A stretch of 64,000 bases of DNA, from contig CP076040.1 in assembly GCA_014529675.2 (NCBI GenBank), positions 4,049,894 through 4,113,893 of the forward strand, written 5' to 3'. Numbering within the stretch: the first letter of the stretch is position 1; every line of letters starts with the position of its first letter. The position numbers and the translations under genes were made by a program. Below are positions 45,049-54,246 of the stretch, in pieces. This stretch comes from Opitutia bacterium ISCC 52. Lineage in GTDB: Bacteria; Verrucomicrobiota; Verrucomicrobiia; Opitutales; UBA2995. The notes beneath the pieces are model-generated. The model was not told where the DNA came from and searched no databases. It saw only the letters and a program-made list of their open reading frames with translations.

Positions 45049-45501
45049 TCAAAATGGTACGTCGTCTTCTTCAATATCGTCGGCCGGAGCTTTCGGTTCG
45101 GCAACTCTTGGCGGAGGGCTATTGCGCTCAACATGAGAACCACCTTCGTTGGAATCACCTCCGGAGCCGCCGCGGTCACCGGTAAACTGGAAGTTCTCCA
45201 GGACTACACCGAGCTTGCTTCTTTTTTCCCCTTGGGGCGTTTCCCAGCTATCCAGTTTCAACCGTCCTTCTACCAAGAGAGCACGGCCTTTGGACATATA
45301 TTTGGAAATCGTTTCAGCCTGACGACCAAAGGCATCAATATCCACATAAGTTACTTCTTCTTTCCGTTCGCCGTCCTTGGTTTGATAGACGCGATTGGTA
45401 GCCATGGAGAGTTTGCAAATACTCAATCCGCTAGCAGTAACCCTGAGTTCAGGGTCACGGGTAAGATTGCCCATGAGAATAACTTTGTTAAAGGATGCCA
45501 T
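45049..45501 (-). CDS. ssb: Single-stranded DNA-binding protein
   Basis: A 150-residue SSB. The OB-fold covers residues 1-108 (FNKVILMGNLTRDPELRVT, RALLVEGRLKLDSWE). A Gly/Ser-rich linker follows (GDRGGSGGDSNEGGS), and the C-terminus DDIEEDDVPF is the acidic tip that binds partner proteins. Sits between rpsF and rplI. Confidence 0.95.
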   Translation of the reverse strand: MASFNKVILMGNLTRDPELRVTASGLSICKLSMATNRVYQTKDGERKEEVTYVDIDAFGRQAETISKYMSKGRALLVEGRLKLDSWETPQGEKRSKLGVVLENFQFTGDRGGSGGDSNEGGSHVERNSPPPRVAEPKAPADDIEEDDVPF

Positions 45502-45524
45502 TGAATCGGAGGTTGAGTTGAAAA

Positions 45525-45818
45525 TCAGGATTGAACAATGATCCGATAGACAACTTTATCCAAGCGGAATTTTGTCTGAACATCGTCAGCAAATGACCCT
45601 GGAGCTTCAACAGTGAGTTCGAAGTAGTGACCGGCGGTAAAATGACGATCCGTCACACGAACAAATTCGCGACGCCCAAGGTCGTTTTCCTTGGTCACGG
45701 TGGCGTCAATAGTCGCTAGTTTTTCCTTCACATCCTCAAGTAATTCGGGAACGGACTTCTCCTGTTCGCGTGTGTCGAGAATGATGGTAGTCTTATAGGT
45801 TGATTTAATGAGCGTCAT
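45525..45818 (-). CDS. rpsF: 30S ribosomal protein S6
   Basis: A 97-residue S6, with the beginning KSTYKTTIILDTREQE and the end FRLDKVVYRIIVQS, and a hydrophobic/charged alternation as in the S6 fold. Shorter than some S6 proteins because it lacks a C-terminal tail. Its start region overlaps the end of pth by 14 bp, so translation is likely coupled. Confidence 0.9.
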   Translation of the reverse strand: MTLIKSTYKTTIILDTREQEKSVPELLEDVKEKLATIDATVTKENDLGRREFVRVTDRHFTAGHYFELTVEAPGSFADDVQTKFRLDKVVYRIIVQS

Positions 45819-46398
45819 GCTTTGCTTTTCTTTTATTGAATTGATTCATGGCAATGGTCACTCCCCGATGGAGAAGTAAGTCCAGTGCCTGATGGTAATG
45901 GTCCATCTGATGTTTGATCACGTCTGTCTCTGATTTTGAAAATTTTCCCAGTACAAAATCCGCCAAGTCAACTTCAGGCGGGTATTTGCCACCAAGGCCG
46001 ACACGAAAACGGATGAACCGGCGGCCCACTTTGTTGAAAAGATCCTCGATACCGTTGTGCCCTCCGGCTCCCCCATCCTGATTTATTTTCAAGCGGCCCA
46101 GATCGAGGTTAATGTCATCGTAAACGACTACGAGTTCCTCAAGAGGGATCTTGAAATAGTTCAAAAGCTTGGAGAGGGCATCTCCACTCAGATTCATAAA
46201 AGTCTGAGGTTTGATGAAGTGCACCTTTCGGGGGCCTCGCTTCCAGGTATATATATTACTGAGAAACTTGGCTTCCTCTTTCCAGGATCCGCCCAACTTC
46301 TCAACATAGGCATCAACAACCTGGAAACCCACATTGTGGCGGGTGTCCTGGTAGGATTTCCCCGGATTGCCGAGACCGGCAATTACGGAGACAGACAT
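45805..46398 (-). CDS. pth: Peptidyl-tRNA hydrolase
   Basis: A 197-residue Pth, which frees tRNAs from stalled peptidyl-tRNA. The ATG at 46398 is used; the longer frame starts at a TTG. Motifs: VIAGLGNPGKSYQDTRHNVG with the catalytic His, PQTFMNLSGDAL and VYDDINLDLGRLKI with the essential Asp, and GGAGGHNGIEDL. Between rplY and rpsF, with which it forms a translation-related group. Confidence 0.95.
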   Translation of the reverse strand: MSVSVIAGLGNPGKSYQDTRHNVGFQVVDAYVEKLGGSWKEEAKFLSNIYTWKRGPRKVHFIKPQTFMNLSGDALSKLLNYFKIPLEELVVVYDDINLDLGRLKINQDGGAGGHNGIEDLFNKVGRRFIRFRVGLGGKYPPEVDLADFVLGKFSKSETDVIKHQMDHYHQALDLLLHRGVTIAMNQFNKRKAKHDAH

Positions 46399-46425
46399 TT
46401 TCAAAGAACAGAATTAAAAAACGGA

Positions 46426-47082
46426 TTAAGACTCCCCTTCTTCGGAAGCGTCTTCATCAGTTTTTTCTTGAGCTCCAGAGTCTCCTTCTGCCGCAGCTTC
46501 TGCTACTTCGGCTTCTGGTTCTTCTTCGCGCATCGCACCGGCCACACTTGCAATCAGCGTGTCCTCATGCGTAATAAAAGTAACTCCCTCAATGGCAGGA
46601 AGATCACTGACATGAAGGGAGTCGCCAACATTAAGGCCGGATACATCCACTTCGATAAAATTAGGAATATCACTCGGACGAGAACGAACTTCGACCTCGT
46701 GAAGCTGCGTTTCGAGTGTTCCGCCGTCATTTTTCACGCCAGCAGGTTCACCGAGATAGTGTAATGAGGCTTGAGCAGTAATCTCCTCACCACGGGTGAC
46801 TTCATGAAAGTCCACATGGATATAATAATCCTTAATCGGATGACGCTGAACCTCCTGGACTAGAGCCATCACTTCCTCCTTGCCTTCCATAAGTGTCACC
46901 AGTGGAGTAATCCCCAACAAGTCTTTCTGGAGTTTCGCAAACTCTTTGCTATCAAGAGATACGGAGCGTGATTCGCCTTTGCTATAGATTACGCCCGGGA
47001 ATCTTCCGGTGTTGCGGAGGCGGCGGTTTGCACCGCGGCCTATATCCTGGCGAGCGTCGACTGAAATACTTAGTTCTGACAT
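46426..47082 (-). CDS. rplY: 50S ribosomal protein L25/general stress protein Ctc
   Basis: A 218-residue long-form L25 (Ctc type). The 5S rRNA-binding domain is residues 1-95 (GRGANRRLRNTGRFPGVIY); the beta-rich TL5-type C-terminal domain follows (VEVRSRPSDIPNFIEVDVSG), and the chain ends in a Glu/Ala-rich acidic tail. The ATG at 47082 (MSELSISVDAR) is chosen over an upstream start at 47109. It is the first gene of the minus-strand run ending at skp, with pth 27 bp after it. Confidence 0.92.
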   Translation of the reverse strand: MSELSISVDARQDIGRGANRRLRNTGRFPGVIYSKGESRSVSLDSKEFAKLQKDLLGITPLVTLMEGKEEVMALVQEVQRHPIKDYYIHVDFHEVTRGEEITAQASLHYLGEPAGVKNDGGTLETQLHEVEVRSRPSDIPNFIEVDVSGLNVGDSLHVSDLPAIEGVTFITHEDTLIASVAGAMREEEPEAEVAEAAAEGDSGAQEKTDEDASEEGES

Positions 47083-47231
47083 GGTTTTGAAAATCTTGAT
47101 ATCCGGCATTTAGACAGACCGGGACTAAGGAAAAAGCGTGTGACAGTACCAGTTGGCTTTTAGAAATCAACTAAAAGATCGAAAAAAATAGAGGGGGCCA
47201 AAACTTTTTTTCAAGATGTCAGAAGCAAAGG

Positions 47232-47260
47232 TTGACATTTAGATCCAAAATCCAAATCTC
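47232..47260 (+). promoter_or_regulatory. Possible promoter of tRNA-Asn
   Basis: A consensus -35 box TTGACA at 47232-47237 lies 42 bp before the tRNA, at the right distance, but the -10 region (AATCTC at 47255-47260) is a poor match. Confidence 0.35.
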
Positions 47261-47278
47261 ACCCGTTCTTTCTAATGC

Positions 47279-47353
<75 letters not shown>

Positions 47354-47676
47354 TTTTTTTGTACGCAACGCGTGCACAATTTGGCTGGTGTCCCGGGGTG
47401 GATGAAACGCAGTTCGTACCGAGGAGCAAAGCGACGACAGATGCGCAGCATCCATCCAGCCCGCGGTGGTTGAGTTCCGAGACCGCAGGTCGACAAGGCC
47501 GGTGCCTCGAGAACCAAAACCGTTTTGATTTAAGAACAAAGGATAGCCCCAATTGCCCTTATTATGATAGATTGCCTTAAGTAGTGCCTGTGGATATGGA
47601 TAAGGAACATTTTGTTGAAGCAGCCTTCATGGGAAAAAGAAGGAAAATCCCCTAAACCGAGCGTGTTAAAGTCGTC
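47354..47676. other. Gene-free tail after tRNA-Asn
   Basis: A 323 bp stretch with no convincing gene. The GC-rich part, about 47380-47520, differs from the AT-rich flanks. Frames that look open here read through the tRNA and are not genes. It may be a degraded element next to the tRNA, but I find no integrase, terminal repeat or clear attachment site. Confidence 0.5.
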
Positions 47677-48564
47677 ATGATCTCCCTAAGTAATTTATTG
47701 AGCTTGGTATTACTTCTTTTCCTGCTCTCACTGCAATTAAACGGAGAAAACAGAGTAGTAGTCAGAGCGCAAGCTACTAAGAAATTCATTCAAGCCCGCA
47801 GCTTAAACGAGGGAAAAAAGATCCAGACTTATCAATTCATGCAAGGTCAGTATTTTCCAGGAAATGTAAGGCGAGATACCATGGAAGAAATTCCATTTAT
47901 GAGCCTTCTAGAGAATGTTGCTGAGCACCTGCAAATACAGAGCTTTTATCCAAACCCAGAATTCGGTGAGGGGGATCTGGTCATTGTAGTTCATTATGGC
48001 GCAACGGATGTGGGATCATCCTTCCAAGAAGCCTTTGGTCAAACGAGTCTTTCTGATTTCGGATATGATGGCGTGCGCAGTGCTAGCTCAGAGTAAAACC
48101 GTATGGAAGCCTTCAGAAATGTTGGGTTTAACATCGCTTCAAGCAATTGGATGCAAGAAAGCAGTAAGCTTTCGGGAGCACCCAGGGAATATTTAATAGG
48201 AATAGAAGATGAATGGGCAAAAGAGATGGATTCGAAGGTGGTGAGTTCGATGGCAGCAGGTTTGAGGAGCAAGTTTGAGGACCTCGGTCTTCAATACCTG
48301 ATGGAGGAACCTCGTTATTTTATTGTTCTTATGGCTTGGGATCTACCTCTTGCCAAAATGGGGGAATTCAAACTGCATTGGATGACTCGCTACAGCATAC
48401 GAACCACCGGTCAATCCTATGACAATGCGCTAAACCAAATGAACATGGTTGCTTCCAACTACTTTGGTGAAAACTTTGAGAACCTTAAAAAAGGAAGAGC
48501 ATCGGACGACGCCCAGGTCATCATAGGTGAAATAGAAGTGACGGACGAAGTCGTCGAAGAGTAA
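47677..48564 (+). pseudogene. Secreted protein of unknown function, split by an in-frame TAA
   Basis: Two open frames, 47677-48096 and 48103-48564, are in the same frame and separated only by TAA-AAC-CGT. The first half has a signal peptide (MISLSNLLSLVLLLFLLSLQ) and FGEGDLVIVVHYGATDVG; the second half has RYFIVLMAWDLPL, TRYSIRTTGQSYDNALNQMN and ASNYFGENFENLKKG. Together they look like one full-length protein of a family I have seen in Verrucomicrobiota genomes, about 295 residues, secreted, with no known function. The simplest reading is a recent nonsense mutation at 48094-48096. The second half could still be made from the ATG at 48103, but would have no signal peptide. Confidence 0.75.
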
Positions 48565-48623
48565 GTTGCTGGGAGCCTTCAAACTCAGAGAAACAGATGA
48601 CCGTCCAGGACCAAAAATTTCCC

Positions 48624-49784
48624 CTACTTCTTCTGAAACGAAGCACTCATGTTCGTCTCCACCTTGCTCTCCACTACTTTCTTCACGTGGGTGGACTCCT
48701 CGATCAGCTTGTTGAGGCAGGCTTCGTATTCAGCGCTATCCAATGGCAATTTGATGGGTTCATGCTTCAAACCTGAGTAAAGAATGGCGTTGGCCAACTC
48801 GACGGAGTGGATCCCTTCGTCGGCGGGGCAGAATAACTCGGCACCATTGAGAATAGCTTGGGTGAAATTTTTGAAGACTCCCATGTGTTGCTCGCCGTTT
48901 CCGTCCACGGGGATTTCCACATTCCAGGAATCGGGTTTGGCGAAGCCCTGATCGCTTTCTTGGGAAAAGGCTGAAGATTCGACCTCGTTGCGCGTCCACT
49001 GGATTTCGTTATTTTCAAAAACCACCAACCCACGCTCACAGGCAATCTCCAGACGATTCACACCAGGAGACTCGCCCGTGGTGGAAATAAACACACCGGT
49101 GGTGCCATTGTCGTATCGCATGAGAGCTGTAACGGCATCCTCGACCTCAATGTCATGGAAACGACCCAAGTCACATTGAGAATAAATTTCGGAAGGCATG
49201 CCAAACAGCCACTGCCAGAGGTCCAACTGGTGAGGGCATTGATTGAGAAGCACGCCGCCCCCCTCGCCTTTCCAAGTGGCGCGCCAGGCACCAGATCCGT
49301 AGTAAGCTTCTGTGCGGAACCAATCCGTGACGGTCCATTGGATGCGCCGAATCTCCCCGAGCTCTCCATTATCAATGAGGCTCTTGAGTTTTAGATAATG
49401 TGGATCTGTCCTTTGGTTAAACATGCCACAGAAAACAAGATCTTTATTGGTGTGGGCAGCATTCAAACGTTCACAGTCGGCTTTGTGAACCGATACAGGC
49501 TTGTCTACGAGCACATGCAAGCCTGCCTCGAGAGCGGCAATACCCAAGGTGGTATGAAAGTAATGGGGAGTTGCGATATGGACCGCGTCGACGACACCAG
49601 ATTTTAAAAGTTCATCGGTATCTGTGAATGGCTGGACACCCTCAAAAGCCGAAACCCGATCTTTATCCATATCGCATACAGCTGTCAGCTTCAATCCGGG
49701 GACCTCGCCGTCCAAGATGGCCTTAGCATAAAACTGCCCCATATTTCCTAGTCCAATAATTCCAAGTCGTACTTCTTTTTCCAT
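48624..49784 (-). CDS. Gfo/Idh/MocA family oxidoreductase
   Basis: A 386-residue NAD(P)-dependent sugar oxidoreductase. The Rossmann motif is GIIGLGNMGQFYAKAIL, and the catalytic Lys lies in HVLVDKPVSV (D-K-P in place of E-K-P). The C-terminal domain has WKGEGGGVLLNQCPHQLDLW, with the His and Asp that usually take part in catalysis. Acts on a sugar or inositol-like substrate, not identifiable here. It is divergent from two further Gfo/Idh/MocA genes, with a 180 bp gap that holds a candidate LacI-type operator. Confidence 0.9.
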   Translation of the reverse strand: MEKEVRLGIIGLGNMGQFYAKAILDGEVPGLKLTAVCDMDKDRVSAFEGVQPFTDTDELLKSGVVDAVHIATPHYFHTTLGIAALEAGLHVLVDKPVSVHKADCERLNAAHTNKDLVFCGMFNQRTDPHYLKLKSLIDNGELGEIRRIQWTVTDWFRTEAYYGSGAWRATWKGEGGGVLLNQCPHQLDLWQWLFGMPSEIYSQCDLGRFHDIEVEDAVTALMRYDNGTTGVFISTTGESPGVNRLEIACERGLVVFENNEIQWTRNEVESSAFSQESDQGFAKPDSWNVEIPVDGNGEQHMGVFKNFTQAILNGAELFCPADEGIHSVELANAILYSGLKHEPIKLPLDSAEYEACLNKLIEESTHVKKVVESKVETNMSASFQKK

Positions 49785-49881
49785 GATGTAGTTAAATTCG
49801 CTGTTGGTAAGATTTGTTCCGATTTTTGCTGTAACTGATTTTCCGCGCTTGAATTGAGCAGAAGGAGTGATTCAACTCAAC

Positions 49882-49895
49882 CCAACACGTGTTAG
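49882..49895. promoter_or_regulatory. Candidate LacI-type operator between divergent oxidoreductase genes
   Basis: CCAACACGTGTTAG contains the perfect 10 bp palindrome AACACGTGTT and matches 13 of 14 bases of the site upstream of the LacI regulator at 35457-35470. A second palindrome, AGTCTAGACT, follows at 49894-49903. Both are in the gap between divergent Gfo/Idh/MocA genes. Confidence 0.5.
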
Positions 49896-49964
49896 TCTAG
49901 ACTGAATTTTTTCATAACTAACATAGTCATCCCACTCTCAGCCCAAAAACACATAGATTAGCAG

Positions 49965-51011
49965 ATGAAATTCGGAATTTACGGCGGAAGTATGATCGCA
50001 CGGTTTCATGCCCAAGCGATTAAAGCGATGGAGGGCTCTGAACTCATCGCGGTTTTTGCTCGTCGTCAGGAGTCAGCCGACGCCCTGGCAGAAGAGTTCA
50101 GCTGCAAAGCTTATTCGGACGAAGGTCGGTTTTTCAATGAGAGTGGAATTGAGATTGTGACCATTGCCACTCCCTCAGGCGCACATTTAGAACCTGCGCA
50201 ACAGGCAGTATCTGCTGGAGTACATACCATTTGCGAAAAACCGCTGGAAGTCTCCCTCGAACGGGTGGACCAAATGATAGAAGCGGCAGATCAAGCCGGC
50301 GTAACCCTAGCCGGGATTTTCAACCGACGTTTTAATCCAGCAACCCAGGCGTTTAAAGCAGCTGTCGACAACAAGCGCTTCGGGAATGTCGCCCTGGCCG
50401 GGGCCTCTATTCGCTGGTATCGCGAACCTGACTACTACAAAACAAGCAATTGGAAAGGGACGTGGCGCTGGGATGGTGGAGGCGCTCTGAAAAACCAAGG
50501 GATCCATGCGATTGATCTCCTACTCTACCTTGCTGGCCCGGTTAAACGAGTCTCCGCAAGCACCACTCGCGCACTGCATAAAGGCATCGAAGTAGAAGAC
50601 ACTGCGGTAGCTACTCTCGAGTTTGAAAGCGGAGCCCGAGGAATCATTGAAGGCTCAACTGCCTGCTGGTCTGAAAATGGGAATCCAGCCGAAGTCTACA
50701 TCAATGGTGATCATGGGTCGGTGGTCCTTTCGGATGACAAGTTTAGACAATGGAGTTTTCGCGAAGCGGAACCGAACGACAAAGACATCCTCGAAGAATA
50801 CCTGATCGACCCACAAGTCACGGCTATCGGTGCCAACGATCCATCCGCGATCACTCCGGATAGTCATAGGTATAATTTTCAAGACGTCGTATCAGCGATT
50901 GAAGAGAATCGTATACCCTTCGTGGATGGTCATGAGGCCAGGAAGGCAATCGCTCTCATCTCTGCAATTTACGAAAGCGCAAAGAACAACGGACAACCTA
51001 TAAATTTATAA
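49965..51011 (+). CDS. Gfo/Idh/MocA family oxidoreductase
   Basis: A 348-residue member of the same family as the divergent gene. The Rossmann motif is FGIYGGSMIARFHAQAI with a less usual GGSM turn, the catalytic lysine is in HTICEKPLEV (E-K-P), and WRWDGGGALKNQGIHAIDLL carries the conserved His and Asp. Substrate unknown, probably a sugar. Followed 4 bp later by a third family member, so the two are cotranscribed and probably act on related steps. Confidence 0.9.
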   Translation: MKFGIYGGSMIARFHAQAIKAMEGSELIAVFARRQESADALAEEFSCKAYSDEGRFFNESGIEIVTIATPSGAHLEPAQQAVSAGVHTICEKPLEVSLERVDQMIEAADQAGVTLAGIFNRRFNPATQAFKAAVDNKRFGNVALAGASIRWYREPDYYKTSNWKGTWRWDGGGALKNQGIHAIDLLLYLAGPVKRVSASTTRALHKGIEVEDTAVATLEFESGARGIIEGSTACWSENGNPAEVYINGDHGSVVLSDDKFRQWSFREAEPNDKDILEEYLIDPQVTAIGANDPSAITPDSHRYNFQDVVSAIEENRIPFVDGHEARKAIALISAIYESAKNNGQPINL

Positions 51012-51015
51012 GATT

Positions 51016-52095
51016 ATGAGTCAGGCTTCAGACGGAATGTCATATGACCCGCAAGGGCAGTCAAAACCAGTAGTCGAACCCGGCGAATTCCCCTTCGCCG
51101 TAGCTCACTTGGACCACATGCACATCAACGGCATGACCGGGGCTTTGCAGAAAGCAGGAGGCGATCTTCGATACGTCTTCGACACAGACGCTGAACGGGT
51201 AACAAGCTGGCAGAAACAGTTTCCACAAGCGGAGATCGTGGATGACATCCGCCGTATTCTAGATGATCCGGAAATTAAACTGGTTGCCTCCGCAGCCATT
51301 CCAAATGAGCGATGCAAAGTGGGACTGGAAGTGATGGATGCCGGGAAGGATTACTTTACCGATAAAGCGCCCTTCACGACCTTGGACCAATTGGCTTCGG
51401 CTCGAGCGAAAGTTGAAGAAACCAATCAAAAATACATGGTCTATTTCAGTGAACGCTTGCACAACGCTCCCACCTTCCATGCGGGTGAACTCGTCCGTCA
51501 AGGTGCCATTGGAAAGCTTCTTCAAGTAATAGTCGCCGCACCACATCGGCTCAGTAAGGACAACCGACCGGATTGGTTTTTCGACAAGTCACGCTACGGA
51601 GGTATCCTCACTGATATTGGGAGTCATCAATTCGAGCAATTCCTCTACTTTGGAAATACGACCCAGGGCAAAGTGAACTTTGCTCGAGTTGAGAATTTCA
51701 ATAATCCCGACAAGCCAGAACTCGATGACTTTGGTGAAGCCTCATTAACCCTGGACAATGGAACATCGTGCTATTGTCGCATTGATTGGTTCACACCAGA
51801 TGCAGCACGTGCATGGGGAGACGGACGATTATTCGCTCTGGGAACCGACGGATATATTGAAGTCCGAAAGTACTTAGATGTGGGGCGGCCTGACAATCCT
51901 CCATCCGTTCTCCTGGTTAATCAGGAAGAGGAACGAGAATTCACATTCGAAGGGGCTCAACATTTCCCCTTCTTTGGGGATCTAATACTGGATTGTATCC
52001 ATCGAACTGAAAATGCAATGACTCAGGAGCACGCATTCAATTCGGCTGAATTGTCTCTACTCGCCCAAAAATACGCTGAAGAAAAAAGAGACTAA
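51016..52095 (+). CDS. Gfo/Idh/MocA family oxidoreductase, divergent
   Basis: A 359-residue protein of the Gfo/Idh/MocA fold, but more divergent than its neighbours. The N-terminal glycine motif is degenerate (VAHLDHMHINGMTGALQKAG), the lysine motif is YFTDKAPFTTL, and the later region is SRYGGILTDIGSHQFEQFLYF with His. The first 25 residues are an extra polar stretch. It may be an oxidoreductase with altered cofactor use. It converges on the GspE-like ATPase gene, overlapping by 4 bp. Confidence 0.85.
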   Translation: MSQASDGMSYDPQGQSKPVVEPGEFPFAVAHLDHMHINGMTGALQKAGGDLRYVFDTDAERVTSWQKQFPQAEIVDDIRRILDDPEIKLVASAAIPNERCKVGLEVMDAGKDYFTDKAPFTTLDQLASARAKVEETNQKYMVYFSERLHNAPTFHAGELVRQGAIGKLLQVIVAAPHRLSKDNRPDWFFDKSRYGGILTDIGSHQFEQFLYFGNTTQGKVNFARVENFNNPDKPELDDFGEASLTLDNGTSCYCRIDWFTPDAARAWGDGRLFALGTDGYIEVRKYLDVGRPDNPPSVLLVNQEEEREFTFEGAQHFPFFGDLILDCIHRTENAMTQEHAFNSAELSLLAQKYAEEKRD

Positions 52096-53735
52096 CAACG
52101 CCATTCTTGTGGCGTATTGCGATCGACTTCTTCGAGAGAAGTAAGACCCAGCAAGGCTTTCTTCAGTGCGTCGTAACGCAGAGTACGATACCCGACTTTT
52201 TCAGCTGCACGTGTCAGAGCCTGCACACCCGCTCGGTCAGAGATCAACGCCCGGATTTCGTCAGAAATAGTTACCATTTCATGGATCGCAACTCGCCCTT
52301 TATAGGCCAGAGGTGTTCCAGCTACATTTGCAGTAGGTCGGAACATCAACAAATCATAGATATCCAGCACATCTTCAAAGAAGGGCGCCAACATTTCGCG
52401 AGAAGGACGATAGGCTTCCTTATTGTCGTCATCAAGACGTGCACATAGGCGTTGAGCCAATACAGCGCTAATGGAAGGAGCGACCATATAAGGCTCAATT
52501 CCGATTTCCAATAGACGGGTCACCGCTTGCGGCGCATTATTGGTGTGCAAAGTAGCAAATACCAAGTGACCTGTTAGTGCAGCTTCTAATACAATCTTGG
52601 CCGTTTCCAAGTCACGAATTTCTCCAACCAGAATGATATCCGGATCTTGGCGAAGCAGAGATCTCAGGAGATCTGGGAAACCCAATTCGATAGAGTGATT
52701 AACCTGTGATTGAGTTAAGCCCTCCAAGGTAATTTCAATAGGACCCTCAATAGTTGAAATATTTACTTCCGGTGTATTCAACTCCTGCAAAGAAGCATAT
52801 AGAGTCGTTGTTTTTCCACTACCGGTAGGTCCTGTTACAAAAACAATACCATTCGGATTACGAATAATCTTTCTCCAAGGTTTTAGGATGTTGTGTGACA
52901 CAAGCATGTCATCCAGAGACATGGCTCCTTTACGTCCTGTTGAACCTAGAATACGAATAACGATCTTGGATCCATAACTTGCTGGAATAAACGAAACCCG
53001 AAACTCAGCTTTATTCATGCCCAGTGCCATTTCATAACGGCCATCCTGAGGAAAACGCTTTTCTGCGATGTCCAACTTACACAAGACCTTCACACGTGAA
53101 GCGAGAGCAGGTAGGAGAGATTTGTGGATACTTAAAATTTCACGTAAGCGACCATCGATACGAAAGCGAACGCGGCACTTGGTCTCCATCGGTTCAATGT
53201 GGATATCAGATGCGTTTTCCTTGATGCCAAAGTGCACGATCGAATCGAGGATATTCGCCAAGGTCTCCGACTCAGCAAGTGAATCCAACTCAAGCTCATC
53301 GAGGTCATCCAGGATGCCTTTATTTTGCTCCTGAAAGCGCTTGATAACTGAACTTACATCTTCCTCGGAAGAGTAGTGGATATCGATCGCATCTCTGATC
53401 TCAGAAGGAAATCCAAAGATCGGACTGATGTCATGTCCGCTAATAAATTTTAAGCGTCTAAGCTGTTCCTCGTCCAGGGGCACAGAGGTAGATACCGTGA
53501 GGACGTTATTTAGAAAGTATAGAGGTAGCACCTGCGCCTTACGCGCAATTTCCTCAGGGATGAGGCTCAATGCTTCGTCAGTAATGATGCGATGCTCTTC
53601 GGGAATGATCGGATCAACGATATTGATAAGTTCATCAAATGTCTTCTTCTCTTTCTTCTTAGCTCCTTTTTTCTCCAGCTTATTGCGGAACATCTGTTCG
53701 ATTTCCAAACGGTCAATCCGTTCTTTACCGATCAC
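52092..53735 (-). CDS. GspE/PilB-family secretion ATPase without zinc motif
   Basis: A 547-residue type II secretion/type IV pilus assembly ATPase, starting at GTG 53735. An N-terminal GspE_N-type domain (residues about 35-130) is followed by the ATPase: Walker A GPTGSGKTTTLYASLQELN, the Asp box, RQDPDIILVGEIRDLETA (Walker B) and TGHLVFATLHTNNAPQAV with the His box. The tetracysteine zinc motif usual in GspE/PilB and present in the paralogue at 57026 is missing; the region reads LCARLDDDNKEAYRPS. Upstream lies a response regulator. An in-frame 25-codon open frame ending in TAG precedes the GTG. Confidence 0.88.
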   Translation of the reverse strand: MIGKERIDRLEIEQMFRNKLEKKGAKKKEKKTFDELINIVDPIIPEEHRIITDEALSLIPEEIARKAQVLPLYFLNNVLTVSTSVPLDEEQLRRLKFISGHDISPIFGFPSEIRDAIDIHYSSEEDVSSVIKRFQEQNKGILDDLDELELDSLAESETLANILDSIVHFGIKENASDIHIEPMETKCRVRFRIDGRLREILSIHKSLLPALASRVKVLCKLDIAEKRFPQDGRYEMALGMNKAEFRVSFIPASYGSKIVIRILGSTGRKGAMSLDDMLVSHNILKPWRKIIRNPNGIVFVTGPTGSGKTTTLYASLQELNTPEVNISTIEGPIEITLEGLTQSQVNHSIELGFPDLLRSLLRQDPDIILVGEIRDLETAKIVLEAALTGHLVFATLHTNNAPQAVTRLLEIGIEPYMVAPSISAVLAQRLCARLDDDNKEAYRPSREMLAPFFEDVLDIYDLLMFRPTANVAGTPLAYKGRVAIHEMVTISDEIRALISDRAGVQALTRAAEKVGYRTLRYDALKKALLGLTSLEEVDRNTPQEWRC

Positions 53736-53747
53736 ATTATTTTCGCG

Positions 53748-53825
53748 CTAATACTGAGCACTTTCCATGAGTTCTTTGAGATTGCACCGAATGATCTGCG
53801 GTTCGTCTGTTTTCTTGATAGGCAT
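53748..53825 (-). CDS. Possible 25-residue upstream frame, or lost N-terminus of the ATPase
   Basis: ATG at 53825 opens a 25-codon frame, MPIKKTDEPQIIRCNLKELM and five more codons, ending in TAG at 53748, 12 bp before and in the same frame as the GTG start of the secretion ATPase. It may be a leader peptide, or the former N-terminus of the ATPase cut off by a nonsense change, or chance. Nothing further supports it. Confidence 0.25.
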   Translation of the reverse strand: MPIKKTDEPQIIRCNLKELMESAQY

Positions 53826-53859
53826 TGGACTAAGCGGCTGGAGAGTTGGAGGAGAAAAT

Positions 53860-54246
53860 CTAGCTGGTAGCAAACACTCTTTCGAACACCTCAGTGAGTG
53901 TGGCCTGCATTTCGGTAATAGGAGTATCTTTCCGGATAAAGTAGGTCGCTCCGGCTTTAAGGCTGGTATCAACCACATTGCGAGTACTTATGGAAGTGAG
54001 CATTACAACCGTGGCATCTGGATCGGCCTTCAGGATTCGCTCCATGGCATCCAGTCCGTTCATTTCAGGCATATTGATGTCCATCATCACCACGTCAGTG
54101 GGATCGGAACCATACATGTTACAGGCTTCTAATCCATTCTTAGCTTCCCGTATGTCGGGAATACCCATGAGTTCGAAAACTTTTCGAAACATCAAACGGA
54201 TGTGAGCTTCGTCTTCTACAAGAAGCACAGAGTCGGGCATATTCAT
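53860..54246 (-). CDS. Single-domain response regulator (CheY-like)
   Basis: A 128-residue receiver-only protein. The acidic pair is in LLVEDEAH, the phosphorylation site is Asp56 in VVMMDINMPEMNG, and the conserved Thr and Lys are in VVMLTSIS and FIRKDTP. No output domain. It lies just upstream of the GspE-like ATPase on the same strand, so it may control the pilus or secretion machine by protein contact, as CheY-like proteins do. No sensor kinase is in the window. Confidence 0.9.
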   Translation of the reverse strand: MNMPDSVLLVEDEAHIRLMFRKVFELMGIPDIREAKNGLEACNMYGSDPTDVVMMDINMPEMNGLDAMERILKADPDATVVMLTSISTRNVVDTSLKAGATYFIRKDTPITEMQATLTEVFERVFATS

